64,000 nucleotides of DNA. Source: Gluconacetobacter azotocaptans. Lineage in GTDB: Bacteria; Pseudomonadota; Alphaproteobacteria; Acetobacterales; Acetobacteraceae. The notes beneath the pieces were generated by a model. It saw only the letters and a program-made list of their open reading frames with translations. It made no database searches and was not told the origin of the DNA. This document shows, in pieces, positions 42,472-51,727 of the stretch. The stretch's first letter is position 1, and every line of letters starts with the position of its first letter. The stretch spans positions 62,001 to 126,000 of the forward strand of contig NZ_JABEQF010000001.1 of NCBI RefSeq assembly GCF_014174355.1, read 5' to 3'. The position numbers and the translations under genes are program-made.

Positions 42472-43830
42472 CTACCTGATCGCTGGAAGAAGGTCGTCGA
42501 TGACGCGATAGAGACGATCGCACAGCAGGTCGATTTCCTCGATCGTGCAGCACAGGGGCGGGGCAAGGCCGATAATGTCGTCACCGAACGCCCGGAACAG
42601 TATCCCGGCCTCGTAACCGGCCTTGGACAGCTTGGCCGCAAGCTGGAGATCAGGGGCGGGCTTGCGTTTGGTCGCCTTGTCGGACACCAGTTCGATGCCG
42701 GCCAGCATGCCGCTGATCCGCACATCGCCGATCAGGGGATGGTCGGACATCGTGGTCAGGCGGGCTGCGAGATGCGCGCCTGCCCGCAGGCCGTTATCCA
42801 GCATGCCGCCCTCGTACAGATCAAGGACCGCAAGGCCGATCGCCGCACTCACGGGATGGGCGCTGTAGGTCATGCCGTGTCCGACCGGCGTGCCGGCGGG
42901 GGTGTGGTCGCGAATGGTCGTATATATGTCTTCGGACATGAAGACCGCGCCCATCGGGGCGTAGCCGGACGTCAGGCCCTTCGCCACGGTCATCATGTCG
43001 GGGACCACCTGCTCGGTCTCGCAGGCGAAGAGCGGGCCGGTCCTGCCGAAACCGGTAATGACCTCGTCCGCGACGAACAGGATGCCGAGTTCGGTGCAGG
43101 TGCGCCGCATCGCGGCAAGCCAGCCGGGGGGCGGCACGATCACGCCGCCTGATCCCTGCACCGGTTCGCAGAAGAAGGCCGCGACCCTGTTGGCCCCGAG
43201 ATCTTCCACCTTCTGGCGAAGCGAGGCGACCGATTCCGCGATGATCGTCGCCGCCTCGCCGTCACCGGCATGGCGGTAGGGATAGGGGCTGGGAATATGA
43301 TGCTGCCACGACAGCGGCACGTTGGCGTCGCGGTGGAAGGTCGCCAGGGCGGTCAGCCCCGCCCCTGTATAGGTCGAGCCGTGATAGCCCCGCGACAGCC
43401 CGATGACGTGCCGCTTCCCCGGCGTGCCGCGTGCATGCTGATAGAAGCGGATGAAGCGCAGCGCGCTGTCTACCGCGTCGGATCCGCCCTGGGAAAAGAA
43501 GACGCGGTTCAGGTCGCCAGGCGCCCGCGCCGCAAGCCGCCCGGCGAGTTCGATCGCGGCCTCGCTCGCAAAGCCGAAATAACCCGTGGCGTACGGCAGG
43601 CGCGCCATCTGTTCGGCAGCGGCGTCGACCACGCTCTGGCATCCGTAGCCGACGTTGACGCACCACAGGCCCGAGAAACCGTCCAGAAGCTCTTTGCCAT
43701 GGATGTCGGTGACCCATGCGCCCTTGCCCGAACGGAGAATACGGGCCCCCGCTTCTTCATGGTCCCGCCATGAGGAAACCGGATGAATGAGGTGATCCCG
43801 GTCGGTCCGGAGAAGTGTTTCGGCGTCCAT
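42472..43830 (-). CDS. Class III omega-aminotransferase
   Basis: A 452-residue PLP enzyme of the beta-alanine/putrescine/omega-amino acid aminotransferase class: GFSGLWCVNVGYGCQSVVDA, FFSQGGSDAVDSALRFIRFY, SRGYHGSTYTGAGLT, FFCEPVQGSGGVIVPPPGWL, LFVADEVITGFGRTG and the PLP lysine in AKGLTSGYAPMGAV (about residue 284). It transfers the amino group of a terminal amine to pyruvate or 2-oxoglutarate, yielding a semialdehyde that the aldehyde dehydrogenases of the neighbouring arms could oxidise. It is the most distal gene of the minus arm, downstream of the Lrp/AsnC gene. Confidence 0.9.
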   Translation of the reverse strand: MDAETLLRTDRDHLIHPVSSWRDHEEAGARILRSGKGAWVTDIHGKELLDGFSGLWCVNVGYGCQSVVDAAAEQMARLPYATGYFGFASEAAIELAGRLAARAPGDLNRVFFSQGGSDAVDSALRFIRFYQHARGTPGKRHVIGLSRGYHGSTYTGAGLTALATFHRDANVPLSWQHHIPSPYPYRHAGDGEAATIIAESVASLRQKVEDLGANRVAAFFCEPVQGSGGVIVPPPGWLAAMRRTCTELGILFVADEVITGFGRTGPLFACETEQVVPDMMTVAKGLTSGYAPMGAVFMSEDIYTTIRDHTPAGTPVGHGMTYSAHPVSAAIGLAVLDLYEGGMLDNGLRAGAHLAARLTTMSDHPLIGDVRISGMLAGIELVSDKATKRKPAPDLQLAAKLSKAGYEAGILFRAFGDDIIGLAPPLCCTIEEIDLLCDRLYRVIDDLLPAIR

Positions 43831-43992
43831 GTCGCGGTCGATCCCGGTTGTTTCGTCGTCCAGGATCGAATTTTGCCCGAGTGGCGCAGACGATGTGACC
43901 GGAAATTCCTTGGCCGGGAAAAGATCATGCCGTTTCGCGACCGTGATCAGCCGGATCGGCCGGCCGTTGTCGCAGGGACGCCTTTCGCCGCG

Positions 43993-44490
43993 TCAGGTCG
44001 CGGCGGACTCAATGATGCTTTCGATCGAGATCGCCGGCTTGATGATCGGCGACTTGATGACGATGTAGCTGAAATATTTCTCGATGCCGATGTTGCTGTC
44101 CAGCAGCGCCTCGATCACGCCCTGATAATGTTCGACGCTCCGGGCCATGAATTTCAGCAGGTAGTCATATCCCCCGCTGACCAGATGACACTCCACGACC
44201 GATGGAATCTTCTGGATATGGTTCTCGAAACGCGAAAAATCGTCGCGCCGGTGGTCGGACAGCGTCACCTCGGTAAACACGGTCAGCAGGCTGCTGATTT
44301 TCTGCAGATTGATATGCGCGCCGTAGCTGGTGATGTATCCGCTCTTTTCCAGCCTCTTGACCCGGATCAGGCAGGGGCTGGCCGAAAGCCCGACGCGGCG
44401 TGCCAGTTCGACGTTCGTCAGACGGCCATTGCTCTGGAGCTGGGCCAGAATGCGCAGGTCGATCCGGTCAAGCTTGGAGAGTGGCAGCAT
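43993..44490 (-). CDS. Lrp/AsnC family regulator
   Basis: A 165-residue protein: N-terminal HTH (LDRIDLRILAQLQSNGRLTN, VELARRVGLSASPCLIRVKR) and a C-terminal RAM/AsnC domain (VTLSDHRRDDFSRFENHIQK, VECHLVSGGYDYLLKFMARS). The start ATG 44490 is preferred to an upstream GTG because it begins at the usual family N-terminus (LSKLDRIDLRIL). Its place between an aminotransferase and an amino-acid/opine dehydrogenase suggests a local regulator sensing the amino-acid substrate, as BkdR/PutR-type Lrp proteins do. Gene order supports co-expression with the oxidase operon. Confidence 0.9.
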   Translation of the reverse strand: MLPLSKLDRIDLRILAQLQSNGRLTNVELARRVGLSASPCLIRVKRLEKSGYITSYGAHINLQKISSLLTVFTEVTLSDHRRDDFSRFENHIQKIPSVVECHLVSGGYDYLLKFMARSVEHYQGVIEALLDSNIGIEKYFSYIVIKSPIIKPAISIESIIESAAT

Positions 44491-44571
44491 GGCTCGGGAT
44501 ACCTTGTTCACGACGCGCGGGGTCGCGATGCGAGGGGCACGGTGTGCAGGGGCTTGGCGCGGCCGCGTGGA

Positions 44572-45738
44572 TCACGGCGCGTCGCGATGCTCCATATTGC
44601 GCTGGAAACGCCCCACATGGAAAGGCTCCAGCGGGATGTCGGTCTGCCCCGTCGCGATCAGCTCCGCCATGGTGGCGCCGACGCCGGGGCCGAGCTGGAA
44701 GCCATGCCCGCAGAAGCCGAACGCATAGAACAGGCCCGATACCCGGTCGCTCGGCCCCATGATGGGCAGGCTGTCCTGGACATAGCCCTCGACGCCCGAC
44801 CATGTGCGGATCACGCGCAGGCGGGCCATGGCCGGCACCAGGCGCGCAAGATGGGGCATCTGGCGCAGCGTGTTCATCGGGTCGAGTCGCGCACGCTTCG
44901 TCACCAGGTCGGCGGAGCTGCGCCGTCCGCCGCCGAACACGATGTTGCCGCGCTTCACTTGGCGCAGATACACGCCCTCTTCCGTCACGCTGGACGCCGA
45001 ACCGATGACGGGCTGGATGCGGTAGGGCAGGGGTTCGGTGACACCCATTTGCGGCCCTTGCGGGGCCATCGGAACGTCCTCGCCGAACGATGCCGCCATG
45101 CTTCGCCCCCAGGCGCCGCTTGATATCTGGAGAAGGGGGGCGTGATAGCGGCCGCCATCCTTCGTCTCGATGATGAAATCCACGCTATCTTTCATGATCG
45201 ACGTGACTTCCGTCTGTTCGACCACCTGCGCGCCGGCCCGCCTGGCGGCCCGGCCGAATGCGGGGGCCGCCAGGCGTGGATTGGCATGTCCGTCATGCGG
45301 CGAATAGGACACGGTATGGATGTCCGGCCCCACCATGGGAAACATGGCGCGGGCCTGGTCCCCGGTCATCATCGTCAGGTCCAGCCCCCAGGGCTTGCAG
45401 TCCCGGGCGTATTGCTCCAGCCGGGCGCCGTCTTCGGCGCGGGTGGTCACACGGATGTGGCCGCCGGGCAGGAATTCGGCGTCCTCGCCGATCAGTTCGG
45501 GCAGCCGCCCCCAGATGTCGCGGGACCGGTTGGCCAGCGGCAATTGCGGCAGATACCGGCCCTGTCGGCGCACATTGCCGAAATTCGTACCGCTGGCTGC
45601 CTGCCCGATCAGGTCGCGTTCGAGCAGGATCACCGACAGGCCGTGCGTGCGCAGGAAGAACGCTGTGGCGGCCCCCATGAAACCGCCGCCCACGATGATG
45701 ACATCGGCCCGGGCCGGTTCCCGTGCAAAGGCGTTCAT
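44572..45738 (-). CDS. FAD-dependent oxidoreductase, DadA/opine-oxidase beta-subunit-like
   Basis: A 388-residue DAO-fold flavoprotein: VIIVGGGFMGAATAFFLRTH binds the FAD ADP moiety (about residues 13-32), GHIRVTTRAEDGARLEQYAR and HANPRLAAPAFGRAARRAGA in the middle, and GVEGYVQDSLPIMGPSDRVS with FGFCGHGFQLGPGVG at the C-terminus. It is translationally coupled (ATGA) to the upstream HcnB-like gene, which itself overlaps an HcnA-like gene. This three-gene set is the architecture of HcnABC, octopine/nopaline oxidase and D-hydroxyproline dehydrogenases. It is the substrate-oxidising subunit; the substrate is not determinable here. Confidence 0.88.
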   Translation of the reverse strand: MNAFAREPARADVIIVGGGFMGAATAFFLRTHGLSVILLERDLIGQAASGTNFGNVRRQGRYLPQLPLANRSRDIWGRLPELIGEDAEFLPGGHIRVTTRAEDGARLEQYARDCKPWGLDLTMMTGDQARAMFPMVGPDIHTVSYSPHDGHANPRLAAPAFGRAARRAGAQVVEQTEVTSIMKDSVDFIIETKDGGRYHAPLLQISSGAWGRSMAASFGEDVPMAPQGPQMGVTEPLPYRIQPVIGSASSVTEEGVYLRQVKRGNIVFGGGRRSSADLVTKRARLDPMNTLRQMPHLARLVPAMARLRVIRTWSGVEGYVQDSLPIMGPSDRVSGLFYAFGFCGHGFQLGPGVGATMAELIATGQTDIPLEPFHVGRFQRNMEHRDAP

Positions 45739-47102
45739 GGCGTGATCCTGCAATCGAGCGGAAGGGGTTTCAGTGGCGCTGCCGTGCGAATGCGTCCGAC
45801 CTGTTCGACGGGCACGCCGCGTGCGGCGGCCAGGATTTCGGCGGCAGCCAAGCCGCACATTCGCCCCTGGCAGCGTCCCATGCCCGGCCGCATGAGGGCC
45901 TTGGCCCGGTTGATCTCGGGCGAATCGAGTGCCGTCGCCGCGTGGCGGATGTCGCCCGCCGTGACGTTTTCGCAGCGACAGACGACGGTTTCGTCCGGTA
46001 GCGCGGCCGCCAGATGGGCGGGCCACGGGAATGCCCCGGCCAGCCCCCCGGCGAAGCGGTCCATGGTGGCGATGACCCCGCGCAGCCCCTCGATTTCGTC
46101 CGTCGCGACGGGAAGGGTGCGATCCTGCAGCAGGGCACAGGCGGCCAGTCGGCCGGCGGCCTCGGCCGCGTCCGCGCCACGCAGAAGCACGCCGTCGCCG
46201 GCCAGATAGACATCCTGGCGGCTGGTGCGTCCGTCCAGGTCGACCTGCGGACGCCATTGCGTAAAGCGACGGTCGAACATGAAATCGCATTTCAGCAGGT
46301 CGGCGAGCTGGGTCTCGGCGCGCAGCCCGTACCCCGTTCCCACGGCGTCGCAGGCGGTGCGGCGCAGGCGTCCGCGCGAATCTTGCCACAGCACGCCGGT
46401 CACGCCGTCCTCGCGTCCCTCGATGCGCTGGGGCGTGATGCCGGCATGCAGCTTCACGCCCGCGCGCATCAGGTCGGCCATATAGCGCACGCCGTTGACG
46501 ACGACGCGCGCCCGGCTCATCATCCCGCGCAGGCCACGCAGGCGGGTCGCGAGGCTGCTGGTGTCCAGGACGGCGGCCGGCGTCACGCCTGCCCGCAGAT
46601 ACTGCCATGCCACCAGATAGAGCAGGGGCCCCGTGCCCATGAACACCGGCGTCCCGCCGATCGCGCAGGCCTGGGCCTTGAGTGCGATCTGCGACGCGCC
46701 CAGACTGTAGACCCCCGGCGTGGTCCAGCCGGGAAGCGGCATGATCCGGTCGGTCGCGCCGGATGCGATGATGATGGCCGAGAAGGGCTGCACCGTGATC
46801 GCGCTGCCGCGAACGGACAGCAATCCCTCGTCCGCCACGCCCCAGACGGTGGTGCCGGGGCGGTAGTCGATATGGGGCCGCAGGCTTTCGAAATCGGCAT
46901 GCAGCGCGCGGGCGCGGGCGGCCTCGGTGCCATAGAGCTTTTCGGCCGGCCGGATGAAATTCTCCGGTTGCCGCCGGTAGATCTGTCCGCCCTGGCGTTC
47001 GTTTTCGTCGATGACGACGGGCCGCAGGCCGGCCTGTAACAGACGCTGTGCCGCGCGGGTGCCGGCCGGCCCGGCCCCGACGACGATTACCGGTTCAGCC
47101 AT
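45735..47102 (-). CDS. FAD/NAD-binding oxidoreductase with BFD-like 2Fe-2S domain (opine oxidase alpha/HcnB-like)
   Basis: A 455-residue subunit. N-terminal VIVVGAGPAGTRAAQRLLQA and GGTPVFMGTGPLLYLVAWQY are the dinucleotide folds, with IIASGATDRIMPLPGWTTPG between. Near the C-terminus CRCENVTAGDI and GMGRCQGRMCGLAAAE supply the four cysteines of a BFD-type 2Fe-2S cluster. It carries electrons from the DadA-like subunit to the small ferredoxin-like subunit or the respiratory chain. The start overlaps the small 2Fe-2S gene by 16 bases, and the stop overlaps the next gene. Confidence 0.88.
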   Translation of the reverse strand: MAEPVIVVGAGPAGTRAAQRLLQAGLRPVVIDENERQGGQIYRRQPENFIRPAEKLYGTEAARARALHADFESLRPHIDYRPGTTVWGVADEGLLSVRGSAITVQPFSAIIIASGATDRIMPLPGWTTPGVYSLGASQIALKAQACAIGGTPVFMGTGPLLYLVAWQYLRAGVTPAAVLDTSSLATRLRGLRGMMSRARVVVNGVRYMADLMRAGVKLHAGITPQRIEGREDGVTGVLWQDSRGRLRRTACDAVGTGYGLRAETQLADLLKCDFMFDRRFTQWRPQVDLDGRTSRQDVYLAGDGVLLRGADAAEAAGRLAACALLQDRTLPVATDEIEGLRGVIATMDRFAGGLAGAFPWPAHLAAALPDETVVCRCENVTAGDIRHAATALDSPEINRAKALMRPGMGRCQGRMCGLAAAEILAAARGVPVEQVGRIRTAAPLKPLPLDCRITP

Positions 47103-47386
47103 GGGACCTCTCGCGTCATGATGCGCATGCCGTCGCGCACCTCGGTCGAACAGGCGCGGATTTCCTCGCCGCCCTCTGTCCAGACCCAGCAGTCCTGACA
47201 GGCGCCCATAAGGCAGAATCCGGCGCGGGGCTTGCCGTCGAACTCATTCTGTCGCAGCCGGGGGCCGTTGGTCAGCAGCGCGGTCAGGACGGTGTCGCCC
47301 TCCAGCGCGCCGATTTCATGCCCGTCGACCACCAGCCGGACGGGCCGGCGTCCGGTCTCGTCCACGCGTCGGAATAAAGCCGTCAT
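47087..47386 (-). CDS. Small 2Fe-2S protein (opine oxidase gamma/HcnA-like)
   Basis: A 99-residue protein with the HcnA/SoxA-like ferredoxin motif: GFCLMGACQDCWVW (three cysteines) and a fourth Cys in EIRACSTEVRDGM. The N-terminal RPVRLVVDGHEIGALEGDTV supplies the beta-grasp start. The start ATG 47386 has AGGAAGG upstream. It is the first gene of the three-subunit dehydrogenase operon and overlaps the next by 16 bases. The length is normal for the family. It provides the third redox centre of the complex. Confidence 0.88.
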   Translation of the reverse strand: MTALFRRVDETGRRPVRLVVDGHEIGALEGDTVLTALLTNGPRLRQNEFDGKPRAGFCLMGACQDCWVWTEGGEEIRACSTEVRDGMRIMTREVPWLNR

Positions 47387-47752
47387 CGCGCCTTCCTGTG
47401 CTGCGGCCCGGACGGCAGGCCCGGGCATGAAACGTCCGATGAAAACCGCTCCGAACCGGCCGCGATGCCCTGCGCGCGGCGGCTGGTCGGGAACAGATAC
47501 GGTAGCAACCTTTGACCGGACCACGTGGAAGGTGTCGAACGAAAATGCCCCAAGGAAAGCATAAACTGCCGTTTCGGTTTCAATTACGCAACATCGTGGC
47601 CCCGGCTTCCTGCGACGCTTCGTGACACTGAAATCGTGCCCTCGCCGTCGTTCGCCCGCGATGCCTGCGTGCCGCAGTCGCCGGGCCAGGCCGCTGCGCC
47701 AAGGCCGCGCCGGGCGGGCGGTGTCAGCAGGGGGCAGCCCACGGAGGATGCC
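47387..47752. promoter_or_regulatory. Divergent control region of oxidase and dehydrogenase arms
   Basis: No gene is present. This region must drive the minus oxidase/Lrp/aminotransferase arm and the plus ALDH/M20/dehydrogenase arm. GGAGG at 47743-47747 serves the ALDH gene. AT-rich bases at 47540-47595 are the most likely promoter area. I could not define an operator by eye. Confidence 0.4.
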
Positions 47753-49237
47753 ATGTCCGGTTCATTGTCGTTCGACCCAGCCTCGGTCCCACTGCCCGAC
47801 GGGCATCTGATCGCGGGCGAATTGCTGCGGGGCGCCGACGGCATCGACGTTCGTGCGCCGTCGGATGGTTCGCTGCGCGGCCGCATTCCCGAAGGCGACG
47901 CCGACCTGGTCGACCGCGCGGTTCGCAACGCCGCGCACGTCCAGCAGACCAGTGGGTGGGCAACCTGCCCGCCGCGCGACCGTGCGCGGGTCATCCGCCG
48001 CTGGGCCGACCTGGTGGAAGTCCATCGCGAGGAACTGGCGCGCCTCGAATCCCTGTGCTCGACGCGCCCGATCGCCGAGACGATGGGATGGGACGTCCCC
48101 TTCACCGCCGAGGGGCTTCGCTTCTTCGCCGAATATGCCGACAAGCTGGGGGGGGAGGTCGCCGCCACGCAGTCCGACCTGCTGGGCATGACGATCGGCG
48201 AACCGTACGGGGTCGTGGGGGCGATCGCGCCGTGGAATTTCCCGCTGGTCATGGGTAGCTGGAAGGTGGTGCCGGCGCTGGTCGCGGGCAATGCGGTCGT
48301 GCTCAAGCCGTCGGAAATGACGCCCTTCTCGATCGTGTATCTGGCCCGGCTGGGGATTGAGGCCGGGCTGCCGGCCGGTCTGTTCAATGTCGTGCAGGGC
48401 AGCGGCGCCGTCGCGGGCGATGCGCTGTCGCGGCATCCGCTCTGCGGCAAGCTGACCTTCACCGGTTCGACGCGGACCGGCATCGCGGTCATGAAGGCGG
48501 CCGCCGACAGCGGGCCGAAGCCGGTTACGCTGGAACTGGGCGGCAAGAGTCCGCAGATCGTATACGACGATATCCGGTCGGTGGACGACGTGGCGGACCG
48601 GGTGTTTCGGGCTTTCACGGGCAACGCCGGGCAGGTCTGCGTCGCGGGCTCGCGCCTGATCGTCCATCGCCGCGTGGCCGACGACATGGTGGCCCGGATC
48701 GTCGCCCTGGCCGACAAGGTCGTGCCCGGCCCGACCTGGAGCGGGGATGCCCGCTACGCGCCGATTATCTCGGCCCCCCAGGCCGCACGCATCGAGGAGA
48801 TCGTCGCGCGCAGCCTCGCCACCGGCGCCGTCGCCGCCGCCCCCCTTGCGCGGTCGCCCGTGGCGGGAGAGGGCCGTTTCCTCAAACCGTGCGTGCTGAC
48901 GAACGTCACCGCGCAGACCGCTGCGGTGCAGGAGGAAATCTTCGGTCCGGTGCTGACCGTCCAGACCTTCGAGGACGAGGCGGAGGCGCTGTCCCTGGCC
49001 GCGCACCCTGTCTACGGCCTGGCGGCCGGGGTCCACACCGCGGACCTGGGCCGCGCGATGCGGGCCGTGCGGGCCCTGAAGGCCGGCACGGTCTGGGTCA
49101 ATCGCTATGGACGTTCGGCCGATTTCGTGATTCCGACCGGCGGGTTCGGTGGATCGGGAATTGGCAAGGACCTGGGGCGTCAGGCGGTCGAGGCCAATCT
49201 GCGCCACAAGAGCGTGCTGATGGCGTTTGGAAACTGA
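47753..49237 (+). CDS. NAD(P)-dependent aldehyde dehydrogenase
   Basis: A 494-residue ALDH of normal length. APWNFPLVMGSWKVVPALVA (oxyanion Asn), VTLELGGKSPQIVYDD with the catalytic Glu at about 261, and GNAGQVCVAGSRLIVHRRVA with the nucleophile Cys at about 296. The EEIFGPVLTVQTF and GGFGGSGIGKDLGRQAVEAN blocks are standard. It resembles gamma-aminobutyraldehyde/betaine-type enzymes. The start ATG 47753 follows GGAGG. It heads the plus arm of the catabolic island and could oxidise the semialdehyde produced by the class III aminotransferase. Confidence 0.9.
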   Translation: MSGSLSFDPASVPLPDGHLIAGELLRGADGIDVRAPSDGSLRGRIPEGDADLVDRAVRNAAHVQQTSGWATCPPRDRARVIRRWADLVEVHREELARLESLCSTRPIAETMGWDVPFTAEGLRFFAEYADKLGGEVAATQSDLLGMTIGEPYGVVGAIAPWNFPLVMGSWKVVPALVAGNAVVLKPSEMTPFSIVYLARLGIEAGLPAGLFNVVQGSGAVAGDALSRHPLCGKLTFTGSTRTGIAVMKAAADSGPKPVTLELGGKSPQIVYDDIRSVDDVADRVFRAFTGNAGQVCVAGSRLIVHRRVADDMVARIVALADKVVPGPTWSGDARYAPIISAPQAARIEEIVARSLATGAVAAAPLARSPVAGEGRFLKPCVLTNVTAQTAAVQEEIFGPVLTVQTFEDEAEALSLAAHPVYGLAAGVHTADLGRAMRAVRALKAGTVWVNRYGRSADFVIPTGGFGGSGIGKDLGRQAVEANLRHKSVLMAFGN

Positions 49238-49242
49238 ACGTC

Positions 49243-50430
49243 ATGGCCGTCGAACCCGACCTGCTGGTCGCGCTGCGCCACGATTTGCACGCCCACCCGG
49301 AACTGCGATTCGAGGAGGACCGGACGTCCGACATCGTGGCCGGCCAGTTGGCGTCATGGGGCTACCGACCGCATCGCGGCCTGGCGAAGACAGGTGTCGT
49401 GACCAGTCTGGATACCGGCCGCCCCGGGCCTTCCATCCTGTTGCGCGCCGACATGGACGCGCTGCCGATCACGGAACGCGCCGACCACGATCACGTCTCG
49501 CGTCATGCCGGCCGGATGCATGCCTGCGGTCATGACGGCCACACGGTGATGCTGCTGGGCGCCGCGGCCGAGCTTGCGGCCCGGCCGCCCGCCTGCGGCC
49601 GGGTGCATTTCGTCTTTCAACCCGGCGAAGAAGGCGGAGCGGGCGCGGATGTCATGATCCGCGAGGGCCTGTTCACGCTGTTTCCGGCAGACCGCTGCTT
49701 CGGCCTGCACAACTGGCCCGGGCTGGAAGCCGGTCGCTTCGGCGTGCGCGCGGGGCCGATCATGGCGGGGGGCTGGCGGTTCGCCGTCACAATTCTGGGG
49801 CGCGGCGCGCACGCGGCCCAGCCGCACCGGTCGATCGACCCCGTGGTGGCCGGGGCCGCATTCGTGCAGGCGGCTCAGCAGCTGGTCGCCCGTCGTACCG
49901 ATCCGCTGGTGCCCGCCGTGGTTTCGGTGTGCACGTTTCATGCGGGCAGCACCGACAATATCCTGCCGGATCGTGCCGAACTCGCCGGCACGATCCGCGC
50001 GCTGGACGCCACGGCGCTCGACGCGCTGAAGCAGGGTCTGCGTGACGTTGCCGAGGGGACGGCCCGCGTCTTCGGTGTGCATATCGATATCAGCTTTCAC
50101 AGCCCCTATCCCGTGACCGTCAATTCCCCCGCCGAGGCCGAACTGGCGGGCCAGGTCATGCGCAGCCTGGATGATGCGTCGCAGGTGGCGCCGGCCGAGC
50201 GGAATGTACCGCCCAGCCTGGCGTCCGAGGATTTCGGCTTCATGCTGCGACGGCGTCCCGGGGCGTACGCCATGATCGGCAACGGCGCGTCGGCGCCGCT
50301 TCATGCACCGGACTACGACTTCAACGACTGGATCATTCCCCGCGGCATTGCGTACTGGACGGCCCTCGCACGCCATTGCCTGTCCGGGAACGACCACAAC
50401 ATCACGCAACAGGAGGAGACGCCATCATGA
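49243..50430 (+). CDS. M20-family amidohydrolase (hippurate/N-acyl-amino-acid hydrolase-like)
   Basis: A 395-residue M20D peptidase-family protein: LRHDLHAHPELRFEEDRTSD, ADMDALPITE, HACGHDGHTVMLLGAAAEL (metal-binding Cys/His), VFQPGEEGGAGADVMI (Glu pair), the dimerisation-domain ILGRGAHAAQPHRSIDP and the C-terminal SLASEDFGFML. Such enzymes remove acyl groups from N-acyl or indole-conjugated amino acids. It begins 5 bases after the ALDH stop and overlaps the next gene (ATGA). A role in releasing a free amino acid from an amide conjugate is inferred. Confidence 0.9.
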   Translation: MAVEPDLLVALRHDLHAHPELRFEEDRTSDIVAGQLASWGYRPHRGLAKTGVVTSLDTGRPGPSILLRADMDALPITERADHDHVSRHAGRMHACGHDGHTVMLLGAAAELAARPPACGRVHFVFQPGEEGGAGADVMIREGLFTLFPADRCFGLHNWPGLEAGRFGVRAGPIMAGGWRFAVTILGRGAHAAQPHRSIDPVVAGAAFVQAAQQLVARRTDPLVPAVVSVCTFHAGSTDNILPDRAELAGTIRALDATALDALKQGLRDVAEGTARVFGVHIDISFHSPYPVTVNSPAEAELAGQVMRSLDDASQVAPAERNVPPSLASEDFGFMLRRRPGAYAMIGNGASAPLHAPDYDFNDWIIPRGIAYWTALARHCLSGNDHNITQQEETPS

Positions 50431-51503
50431 CGACCCATACGATCGCCGTTCTGCCGGGCGATGGAATCGGCAAGGAGGTCATGCCCGAGGCCCTGAAGGT
50501 TCTCGATCGGGTGGGCGCGATGTTCGATATCGGCTTCCGTTTCTCGCATTTCGACTGGAGCTGCGAGACCTGGCTGGCGACCGGCAGCATGATGCCGCCG
50601 GACGGCATGGACCGGCTGTCGCAGCATGATGCGATCCTGCTCGGGGCGGTGGGCTATCCCACCGTGCCCGACCATATCTCGCTGTGGGGCATGCTGATCC
50701 CAATCAGGCGAGATTTTGACCAATACGTCAATCTGCGCCCGGTGCGACTGCTGCCCGGCATTCCGTGTCCGCTGGCCGGCCGGGGGCCCGGCGACATCGA
50801 CTTCTGGATCGTGCGTGAGAACACCGAGGGCGAATATTCGCAGATCGGCGGTCGCTTCGCCGAAGGCAGCGAGGCGGAAGGGGTCGCGCAGACCGCGATC
50901 TTCACGCGCCGGGGCACGGATCGCATCATGCGGTACGCCTTCGACCTGGCACAGCGCCTGAACCGCCCGCATGTCTCGTCGGCCACCAAGTCGAACGGGC
51001 TGTTCCATTCCATGCCGTACTGGGACGAACGGTTCGAAAGGATGGCCGCCGAATACCCGCAGATCCGGACCGACGTTCACCATATCGATATCCTCGCCGC
51101 GCGGTTCGTCATGTATCCGGAACGCTTCGACGTCGTCGTGGGCAGCAATCTGTTCGGCGACATCCTGTCCGATCTCGGGCCCGGCGTTACCGGGACGATC
51201 GCGATCGCGCCGTCGGCGAACATCAACCCGGAACGGCGGTTCCCGTCGATGTTCGAGCCCGTGCACGGTTCGGCGCCCGACATTGCAGGGCGCAACATCG
51301 CCAATCCGATCGGGCAGGTGTGGGCGACGGCGATGATGCTGGACCATCTGGGCGAGGCCGAGGCGGCTTCGCGGGTGTTGCGCGCCATCGAACATGTGAC
51401 GGCAAATCCGTCGGCGACCGTGCGCACCGCCGACATCGGCGGCACCGCCAGCACATCCGCCTGCGGGGATGCGATCGTCGCGGCGCTCGATCAGGTGGAC
51501 TGA
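50427..51503 (+). CDS. Tartrate dehydrogenase/decarboxylase-like (isopropylmalate dehydrogenase family)
   Basis: A 358-residue beta-decarboxylating dehydrogenase. IAVLPGDGIGKEVMPEALKV at the N-terminus, FWIVRENTEGEYSQIGGRF, the metal-binding VGSNLFGDILSDLGPGVTGT and FEPVHGSAPDIAGRNIANPI near the NAD site are all present. HISLWGMLIPIRRDFDQYVN is typical of TtuC/YeaU-type tartrate or D-malate dehydrogenases rather than LeuB. It oxidises D-malate or tartrate with NAD. ATG 50427 overlaps the M20 stop, with AGGAGGAG upstream. Confidence 0.88.
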   Translation: MTTHTIAVLPGDGIGKEVMPEALKVLDRVGAMFDIGFRFSHFDWSCETWLATGSMMPPDGMDRLSQHDAILLGAVGYPTVPDHISLWGMLIPIRRDFDQYVNLRPVRLLPGIPCPLAGRGPGDIDFWIVRENTEGEYSQIGGRFAEGSEAEGVAQTAIFTRRGTDRIMRYAFDLAQRLNRPHVSSATKSNGLFHSMPYWDERFERMAAEYPQIRTDVHHIDILAARFVMYPERFDVVVGSNLFGDILSDLGPGVTGTIAIAPSANINPERRFPSMFEPVHGSAPDIAGRNIANPIGQVWATAMMLDHLGEAEAASRVLRAIEHVTANPSATVRTADIGGTASTSACGDAIVAALDQVD

Positions 51504-51727
51504 CATTTCGAGACCCGGAGCGACGGGCGCGCCCCGACTTCTTCCGAATAGCGCCAGTCAACCGCAGCTTCTCCTGCGCTTCAATGCAAAATCGACACGA
51601 TGTGCGCATTGTTCTGTGTTCAGAATAGTCCTGCCAGGACGGCCTGCCCGTACGATTTCCGACGCTGGTCCCGATCGCTGGATGCCGCAGATGGGTCTTT
51701 CTGAATTTTCTATAGAGGAGCAGGAAC

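Noticed and set aside
49243-50430. Peptidase T/DapE assignment for the M20 protein
   Set aside because: The HACGHDGHT and GEEGGAGAD motifs and length fit the M20D amidohydrolase (hippurate/IAA-amino-acid hydrolase) group better.
50427-51503. LeuB (3-isopropylmalate dehydrogenase)
   Set aside because: No leu genes nearby, and the SLWGMLIPIRRDFDQYVN block matches tartrate/D-malate dehydrogenases.
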